Of a stretch of 64,000 nucleotides of DNA, positions 57,420 to 64,000 are shown in pieces. Both the position numbers and the translations under genes were made by a program. Every line of letters begins with the position of its first letter. Position 1 is the stretch's first letter. Below the pieces are notes generated by a model. That model was given only the letters and a program-made list of their open reading frames with translations. It did not search any database and was not told the DNA's origin. The stretch covers positions 191,017,415-191,081,414 of the forward strand of contig NC_059074.1 of the NCBI RefSeq assembly GCF_020497125.1, given 5' to 3'. Source of the DNA: Mauremys mutica (taxonomy: Eukaryota; Chordata; Testudines; Geoemydidae).

Positions 57420-57500
57420 CACAAGACTCTTTGCTGCTCCTAAAAAGAACAAAAGTAGTGGATTTGAATGTTGTTTAAAACTAATTGTTGGAAACACATA

Positions 57501-58122
57501 CTCCTATGGGAATTCTGCACCACTGCACAATGCAGAATTTGTGCAGAATTCCATGTTTCTCCTGCAGAATTGGGGCTGCAGAGCTACTGGCCACCACTAG
57601 GGGCTTCTAGACTCTGCAGGCCATGACAGCTATAGAGAGGCTGCATGCTCTGGCTACTGACTTGATCCTCATTGTCCTGAAAACAAGAAAGGGTGCAGGA
57701 GACAGCTCTGGCAAAAGGGGGAGGAAGCGCAGGGCAGGGCTGCACCACACCACTTCCCCTAGTGGGACAATAAAAAAGCTGGCCGGGGGGCTGGGGAGAA
57801 GGGGTAAGTATGGGCTCTGGGGGATGCAGTGGGTTGAGAGTGTCTGGACTCACCCCACAGCTGGGGTCTAGGAGAGAGGGGTGCAGGTGTCTGGACTCTT
57901 AGGGCCCCCGCAACTGGAACTGGATTGTCATAGGGGTTTCTTTAACTCTATTCTTAGGGGAATCTTTTTTGTTCTAGTGTGTATTGACAGGTATTTTGAA
58001 ATAAATGATCAAAATAATTGAAACTGGAGTGATTATATTGTTATTGACAAATTAAATATGCAGAATTTTAAAATAGTGTGCACAGAATTTTTAATTTTTT
58101 TGGCACAGAATTCCCCCAGGAG
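57501..58122. mobile_element. TA-flanked DNA element, 622 bp
   Basis: Ends CTCCTATGGGAATTCTGC / GCACAGAATTCCCCCAGGAG with TA at 57499-57500 and 58123-58124. Repeated TGCAGAATT and CAGAATT blocks near both ends. No transposase. Confidence 0.7.
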
Positions 58123-58124
58123 TA

Positions 58125-59584
58125 AACACAGCACTAGTGGTACCTGAAAAATGTTAGTCCATTTTCAATTAGCTACAAAAGGACACTGTCTAAGATAGTC
58201 ATGCTTTTAATATCCTCCACATCTAGGACCAGGGCTGTCCCTAGGCGGGTGCAGGGCCTGGAACACAGGTGCTGAATTTCTAATCTGCCAGGGAGTGTTC
58301 CACCCTCACTCCACTCCTTCCCCACAAGGCCCCACCCCTGCTTTCCCCCTCCACCAAGCATGCTGTGCCCTCACTCCTCTCCCTTCCACCCCAGTGCCTC
58401 CAGATCCCACAAAATATCTAATCCACAGCAGGCAGGAAGCACTGAGACGTATAGAAAGACCAGCTGAATGATTAGCGAGGACTAAAATCCAGCTACATTA
58501 TTGTTTTCTTAGAAGAGATTGTACACCAGTTAATACACTGCTGCTATTCCACAGGAGTAAGAAGCATCTTCCTATATCATGCTGCACTACAATAATGTGG
58601 GTAATAGTCCATTTGTGTAACTAATTACTACCCCCATCATTTAATAACTATCAAATATGGAAGCTGGTTTAACAATTTACAGAAACCAAGAATTGATGCT
58701 TGGTATATTTATCAACTGTTGAGCACCTACATCAAAAAAGGTGTTTAATATTAAGAAGTCTAAGATTGAGCAAAGTCCTGTATAGTCAGTATGGGATTGG
58801 TTTTGGCAGCATATTTCCATAAGGTCAAAACATGAAAAATTAGAAAATATCTAAATTGGTATTTACAAGATTAGATCAGCTTTTCAATCGTGTATTAGGC
58901 TGTGTTTGGCAGGTTTATTACTAAGATACCATGGCAACTAATGACCAAACACTAGAATGTGGCCCTGAAACTTACTGTTAAAGAATCTCAACTAGTAAGT
59001 ATTTCCATTTGCAGTTAATGAAGGAAACTTTAGCAATTAAAAGCTAGAAGACATTGTCCTAGGTAGCTGAACTACAATGAAGTTTATTGAAGGGCTGTGG
59101 ACTGAGAGGAAATACACTCGTATATAGGCATTAATGGATGAAGAGACATTTGCAGAAAGAAATGTACATTTGAAATTATAGGGCACAGTACAATCCTATA
59201 CTTGCCATGCACCCTAGTGGCTGTAGCAAATGCCTGGGTAAGAGGATGGGTGTTTGTCAGGCTTTCTAGATAGGAAATATTACTCTGTTTTGGACAACCT
59301 TTGGAGGAAAACAGCTCTGAGGTACTGCAGTTACTGCTAAGATTCCATAGTAAGAGAATTATTTCAAACTAGATATTACAGAAGCTAACAACTTGCACTG
59401 AAGATTTCTTACTTATCGAAATAGGATTAGTGTGAATGAATGTGCATGATTTAATACAGAGCAAAAGTGGTAACATTTTAATTTGTTTTAGTACTACTCT
59501 AGTGAGAGTTTTTAATGCCAAGTTTCAGTTATAGAATACTGCACCTTCATTTACAAACAAAGTTTGCCTCTTGAAACCAGAGAT
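58125..59584. other. Intergenic, no gene recognised
   Basis: 58228-58400 starts like a hAT end (CAGGGCTGTCCCTAGG) but no partner end was found. Otherwise nothing. Confidence 0.4.
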
Positions 59585-59738
59585 TTTATTAAATTAAGTT
59601 GATAAAAGTACATAAACGTAAGTGGGTTTTAGCAGAATGCTTGACACAGGGATTCTGTGAAGAAACCATACTCCAAACTATGCTGTGGTACTCTCGCCTG
59701 TACTGCCATTTCCTTTAGTCACCTTATCGAGTGTTCAC
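59585..59738 (-). CDS. CCT4: CCT4 last exon: four codons, stop and 3'UTR
   Basis: GTGAACACTCGATAA encodes VNTR and stop, immediately after TTTGCAG. 59724-59738 is coding and the remainder is 3'UTR. A minus-strand AATAAA (plus TTTATT) at 59585-59590 is a suitable polyadenylation signal about 135 bases after the stop. Confidence 0.92.
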
Positions 59739-62657
59739 CTGCAAAGACAAGTTAACATAATCAGGCATGTGGATGGGAAACAATTATCAACATCCCTCAC
59801 TTTAAAGATACCACTCCATATCTAATCCTTTTGTATTCTGTACTTTAAGCTGGCTGCTGTATTTACCAATACTTGGTTTTGGTTACTGTTTTCCCACAAG
59901 GATTGTTTCATTTTTCATAGTTTCAGTTATCAGAAGACTGATGAATTACATGTAAATGGCATATAACTCCTAGGAATATAAGGGTATGAAATACAATAAT
60001 CATAAAATATTTACTTTAAATACAAATCCTTAACATAAGGGATATATCTTATTCGCAGCACTAATATAATATTAAACAGAACATGAAAGTAATAATCAAA
60101 AATATTACTTACCACATCATCAATCTTAAGAATACTGCGGACAGTTTCTGTAGCTAGTGTCACGGCACTGAGAGACACCAACAGAGGCTGGACCACTAAC
60201 TCCTCCAGGATATTGGAAATTCCACCCTACAGAACCAGAACTGTATCCTCAGTTTGTATAAAAGCAGATGCCACAAATCTGATTTAAACATACTTGTAAA
60301 TTATCCCCAGTAGCCCCCTGCCTACCATAGTTTAAAGAGAAAAAAACACTTTATGAGCAGATGGCCATGTACAGTTTATTTCAACCTATTCAGTCCCCAG
60401 CAGGAATGCTATGGTATAAAATTTATGTCGCAATACTCAGGAAATCCACTCAACACCAGATACTTGTGAAACTATGCCCACCAAATGCTACTGTCCGGTC
60501 CAATGCCTAGGCAAGAAGCTAGATACTCTAAATTACTAAGGAAGCAAAGGGGAGGGTGTCAAAAAATAGGCCAGCTCTATTTCCCTGGTGGCTACATCCT
60601 GTGCTCATGCATCTAAAAATGTTTATTTTCAAAAAAAAGTAATACTCTAGTTCTTATGGCTTTAAAAAAGGAGAACTACTGAAAGTACTGGATGTCATGG
60701 CAGAGTCTGGAACTCATCCACCCACACACACTTTTCTGAGTGCACCTGAGACTTTTAGCAGACAAATAAATTGCTAACTAGCAAAGATGGCTGGAAAATA
60801 CAATTTCTAACCCATGGAAAACTGATGTTTTTGGAACAAGATATTGTCCCATTTAGGACAAAAAATAAAAACCGTGAAATTTCTCATGGGACAGAAATTC
60901 TGAAAAATTCCATTTCAGGAGAACACAGAATTTTTTGACTTGTTGGCTGCCCGTCTGAAAGATGACAAGAGAGGCATCCAGGCTGCAGAGGAGGTGGAGA
61001 GCTGGGTTGCTCGGCCTCCCTGCAGATCCCAGGCATCTACTTAGAAGTCATCATTTCAATTTTTCCAGTAAAACTGAAGTTTTCAGCTGAAATATTTAAT
61101 TTTTGCAAAAAGGGCATTTACCATCAAAAAAAAATTCTGAAAAGATTTCTAACCAGTTCTTCTAATTAGTTTTTAAAAGCACTGGTTATCTGGCGTCTCA
61201 GACCATAAAAATGCTCAATTGTTATGTTGCAATGATACAGGAGGTTGACGGAGGACAGTTTTGGGCTACAACTTGGGCAACCTTTATCTGTCTTTATTCT
61301 CAATTATTTTTGCTCAAAAAGAACTGAACATTTTAATTTTATCATCACAGATGTATAGTCCTTTTGTATATTACCTTTCTGATATTAATGCCTGCTGTTT
61401 TCTCTCCTTGTGCATGTCTGTTTCTCAGCTCTGTTACAGTAGAAATAGGGTTAAGGCCTGCATTTTCAGCCAGTGTAGATGGGATGACTTCCATTGCATC
61501 TCCATATGCACGGACACAGTATGAGTCCATACCACTCAAAGTGCGAGCATACTCATTCAAGCGCAGTGCTAATTCGATCTCTGGTGCTCCACCTCCCGCA
61601 ATTAGAGCTCTGGGGGAAAACAAAAAAAAGTAAAATTCTATTAAAAAAATACAAGCTGTGGCCTTTGACAAATGTTTAAGTGGTTACAGTTTACTGTATT
61701 ATTGGTATATGAAGTCACTACATAATAGAAAGCATTACCTTTTTTTTACTAAACAACGTATGACACACAGAGCATCATGAATTGAACGCTCAGCTTCTTC
61801 CATTACTAGTTTGTTGGATCCACGTACCACAATTGTAACAGTTTTTCCAGGGCTTGCACAGCCTGTAATCTATAACATAAAAACATAGTTGGACCAAAAA
61901 AAAAACCCAAACCAAAACAAAAAGTAGTAAGGAAACGTAAAATCTGGGGCATTACCCATTATCAGGGAATGAAAATTACATTGGATTAAGGCCCGAGACT
62001 TGACATTCAGTTACCTAACAGAGATTGAGCTCTGGTAAACCACACTAAGTTTTCCAAGTCAATACAATCAAGTAAGCCTACGGTGACAGGGACTGTCTTT
62101 TTGTTTTGCATTTGCGCAGCATTTAGCACAATGAGGGGTCCATGATTAGGGGTCCTCTGTGCTACAGTAATACAAAATGATAATAGAAGTAAATACTGTT
62201 GCATACTACAGAAAAAACTAAAAGTTTCAGCTCTCATTCATTTCTAGAACAGGCAAGTTTTGAGGTACCACCCCTTAAAATTATATTACTATCTTATAAT
62301 CAGCAAAGAAAGATGTTTATTTCTGTTCCTCACCTTTATTAGCTTCCCAGAACCATTTAGGTTGACCTCCTCTGCCAATTCAGCAGATCCCAATGTATCA
62401 GCAATGAACTGATCAATGTGAGCAACTGGCTTGGTTCCAATTGTCTACAGGAACAAGTTAAAATAGGCAAAATATACAGTTTAGTGTACTTTTCTATATA
62501 TTATAGTTGGTTCATAACTGCTTTAATATAGATGCCCTACTCCCCCCGCCCCGAGCCTGACCATTTGCTATTTTTCTTGGAGATAAAAGGGAATGAGAGT
62601 ATAGTTAAGTCTTTTGGAGATATTTATCCTGTTTATTCGTGTGTGTGTGTGTGTGTG

Positions 62658-62700
<43 letters not shown>

Positions 62701-63450
62701 ACACACACAGGGAGGAAGGGAGAGAGGGTGTGTGTGTTTCACAAAGTCCACTCCAATAAAACAAGGTGTTATGATCCATTTAAGTTATATAGTAGTGACA
62801 GGGTATAGATATCCTTCAGCACAGCTATTTAAACAAAACACTTCTTTACCTTACATATAAATTCAATGTCTTCTCTTTCAATATCTTTAATCACCATGAT
62901 CTTCATTTTGTTCAAGAAATGTAGCGCTAGATCACTAAGAGCATCCCTAAAACCAAAGACAGTTCAAAAAGTGAATGCACAACACTATAAAACCAATAGT
63001 GCTAGCATGTGATTATTAGTTATAATTAGGATTTGTGTCATAGTAATAAAAATCCACTGAAGAATTTCAGTATTGGCTTATAAAAAACAACAACAACAAA
63101 AATTGTGAAGTCGAAGGTATGTTATTGTTCAGAGGGTGTGTGACAGAATCTGTATGCTCACTGAAAGTACAGGGGCTTCAGAAGCAACCAGTTTTTGAAA
63201 TTTCCTCCTTTGATGTTAGTGTTACAATTCAGCTTATGAAGAGTACCGATGCTTTAATCTAATAGTTACTTAGGAAACAGAAGTGTTATTTTATCAGGCA
63301 GTTAGCATACCGTAGAATAGACTTCTGAATGAGCAGCACATTGCATCCAGCCTTTTTAATTTGTTTAACTAAGTTTAGAATGTAGGCTCTCTCTTCACGC
63401 AATACTCTGTCCATTTGAGCATAGTCAGAAACAACGATCTGGTTGTCCAT
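59724..63450 (-). CDS. CCT4: CCT4 (TCP-1 delta), 3' half: seven exons, 5' end beyond window
   Basis: Delta subunit of the cytosolic chaperonin TRiC/CCT, which folds actin, tubulin and other proteins in an ATP-driven double ring. Minus-strand exons: 63311-63450, 62850-62946, 62334-62444, 61739-61869, 61375-61609, 60113-60226 and 59724-59738 (coding part). They total 843 nt: 280 residues plus stop, about residues 260-539 of the family's 539. Visible are the apical region ([15 protein letters not shown]) and the return of the intermediate/equatorial domain ([33 protein letters not shown]). The end is DDV then VNTR. All borders are GT-AG, phases agree and no frame break is seen. The N-terminal ATP-binding motifs are off the right edge. 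Confidence 0.96.
60113..60226 (-). CDS. CCT4: CCT4 exon ([10 protein letters not shown]...)
   Basis: 114 nt encoding [20 protein letters not shown] and [18 protein letters not shown]. Acceptor TCTGTAG, donor GTAAGT. Confidence 0.97.
61375..61609 (-). CDS. CCT4: CCT4 exon ([12 protein letters not shown]...)
   Basis: 235 nt encoding [60 protein letters not shown] and [18 protein letters not shown]. Carries the conserved AGGGAPE signature of group II chaperonins. Acceptor CCCCCAG, donor GTAATA. Confidence 0.97.
61739..61869 (-). CDS. CCT4: CCT4 exon ([13 protein letters not shown]...)
   Basis: 131 nt encoding [40 protein letters not shown] and VKK plus two bases of Arg. Acceptor GTTATAG, donor GTAATG. 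Confidence 0.96.
62090..62185 (-). repeat. Interspersed repeat with TTTAGCACAATG core
   Basis: GCATTTAGCACAATGAGGGG and GTGCTACAGTAATACAAAAT recur in similar form at 21270-21350 and, more diverged, at 45640-45705. Family unnamed. Confidence 0.5.
62334..62444 (-). CDS. CCT4: CCT4 exon ([11 protein letters not shown]...)
   Basis: 111 nt encoding [20 protein letters not shown] and [17 protein letters not shown]. Acceptor CCTGTAG, donor GTGAGG. Confidence 0.96.
62639..62712. repeat. (GT)n microsatellite
   Basis: About 30 GT units with one GC interruption, then ACACACACAC. In a CCT4 intron. Confidence 0.95.
62850..62946 (-). CDS. CCT4: CCT4 exon ([10 protein letters not shown]...)
   Basis: 97 nt encoding [20 protein letters not shown] and [12 protein letters not shown]. 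Acceptor TTTTAG, donor GTAAAG. Confidence 0.96.
63311..63450 (-). CDS. CCT4: CCT4 exon (MDNQIVV...SILR)
   Basis: 140 nt. Encodes [20 protein letters not shown] and [26 protein letters not shown] plus two bases of Arg. Acceptor TTTTAATAG, donor GTATGC. The Met here is internal, not the start. Confidence 0.96.
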
Positions 63451-63734
63451 CTATTAAAAGAGAAAAATATTTAAATGTCTTCAAAAATTATTGAATGTAA
63501 GCTCAGAAGTACATTTCTTGTTGTTCATGCTGTTTCTATAATTCAGTGCAGTTGTGATGTAAGGCAAACAAGACTGAATACACCATTGCATCTATACACA
63601 TTTTAATGTTCCAATACAAGGACTTGTGGTTTTAAGTTACAACCTTTTATTACTACATGGTAAGTTTAAAACTAATGAGGTTCTGATATAATTTGTGGAA
63701 CAGGAAAGTTATGTATGACTATAACAGACTTAGG

Positions 63735-64000
63735 CTTGGTCTACACTAGATTTAGGTTAACACAAGGCAGTTTACATTGATGTAATTATGCCAGTGTCTA
63801 CACTAGAATGCTGCTTCCGCCAAAGTAAATGGCCTGCTAACTGACATCAGAACTCCACCTCCATGAGACATAGCACTTATGTTCCTGTAGTTAGGGTGAC
63901 GCAACTTACTTGGGCTGTTGGCTGTCATTCTTGTCAGTTTCATGGCTGCTGAGCTCACACAAAACTGACAAGCATGTTAATTTCACTGCCGGCAGGCTCA
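63735..64000. mobile_element. MITE fragment at window edge
   Basis: Starts GGCTTGGTCTACACTAGA, like the ends of the palindromic MITE at 22262, with an internal repeat GTGTCTACACTAGAATG at about 63795. The right end is outside the window. Confidence 0.45.

Larger units (their letters stand above)
57259..57438. mobile_element. Fold-back hammerhead-family element (copy D) with 12-bp target duplication
   Basis: The left arm 57293-57378 and right arm 57382-57438 are inverted copies. The right arm lacks 28 bases present in the left (CCTTATAGACTAACAG...). Flanking duplication CCTAAAAAGAAC at 57247-57258 and 57439-57450. A duplication this long suggests target-primed reverse transcription. Each arm has a hammerhead-type core. 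Family related to but distinct from copies A and B. Confidence 0.65.

Noticed and set aside
58228..58400. A further hAT element starting CAGGGCTGTCCC
   Set aside because: No matching inverted end or 8-bp duplication could be found.

Overview
This window is animal nuclear DNA, almost certainly from a turtle and probably a cryptodire. The evidence is intron-split vertebrate genes, CR1 LINE debris, a tRNA-headed SINE with a CR1-like tail, several DIRS-type tyrosine-recombinase retrotransposons, hAT and TA-flanked DNA elements, and short families carrying hammerhead-ribozyme-like motifs. I recognise two protein-coding genes, both on the minus strand: FAM161A (complete, seven coding exons, 37195-55127) and the 3' part of CCT4 (59724-63450; its 5' exons lie beyond 64000). 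This matches the vertebrate order XPO1 - FAM161A - CCT4 - COMMD1. The left 37 kb would then be the FAM161A-XPO1 intergenic space, and no XPO1 exon was recognised there.

Layout. 1-2935: intergenic, with a probable Penelope-like fragment. 2945-9660: DIRS copy 1 (+), interrupted by a 1.1-kb solo LTR with its target duplication. 10449-13217: a small MITE, a second hammerhead-like fragment and a GC-rich hAT element. 14050-16955: truncated DIRS copy 2 (+). 17447-18600: a second solo LTR of the same family. 18715-19670: an unusual inverted-repeat assembly with hammerhead-derived pieces. 22262-28275: a palindromic MITE, a CR1 split by a 1.5-kb hAT that carries a minisatellite, an LTR-like stretch, and more CR1. 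29752-34712: DIRS copy 3 (-), nearly complete but internally deleted. 35964-36272: a short hAT. 37195-55127: FAM161A with repeat-filled introns and a CpG-rich 5' end. 55500-59580: FAM161A-CCT4 intergenic with a fold-back hammerhead-like element and a TA-flanked element. 59585-64000: CCT4.

FAM161A encodes a centriole and ciliary microtubule protein; CCT4 encodes the delta subunit of the TRiC/CCT chaperonin. They are neighbours by conserved synteny and there is no sign of shared regulation. Points most worth a second look: a one-base frameshift in FAM161A exon 3 with intact exons downstream; a coding minisatellite in the last FAM161A exon; four fragments with hammerhead-type cores, one apparently with a compensated stem II; the fold-back element with a 12-bp target duplication; and loss of the reverse transcriptase YxDD aspartate in both DIRS copies in a pattern expected from CpG decay. 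All coordinates, splice sites and translations were read by eye. Family assignments of repeats rest on recognition and were not checked against a database.
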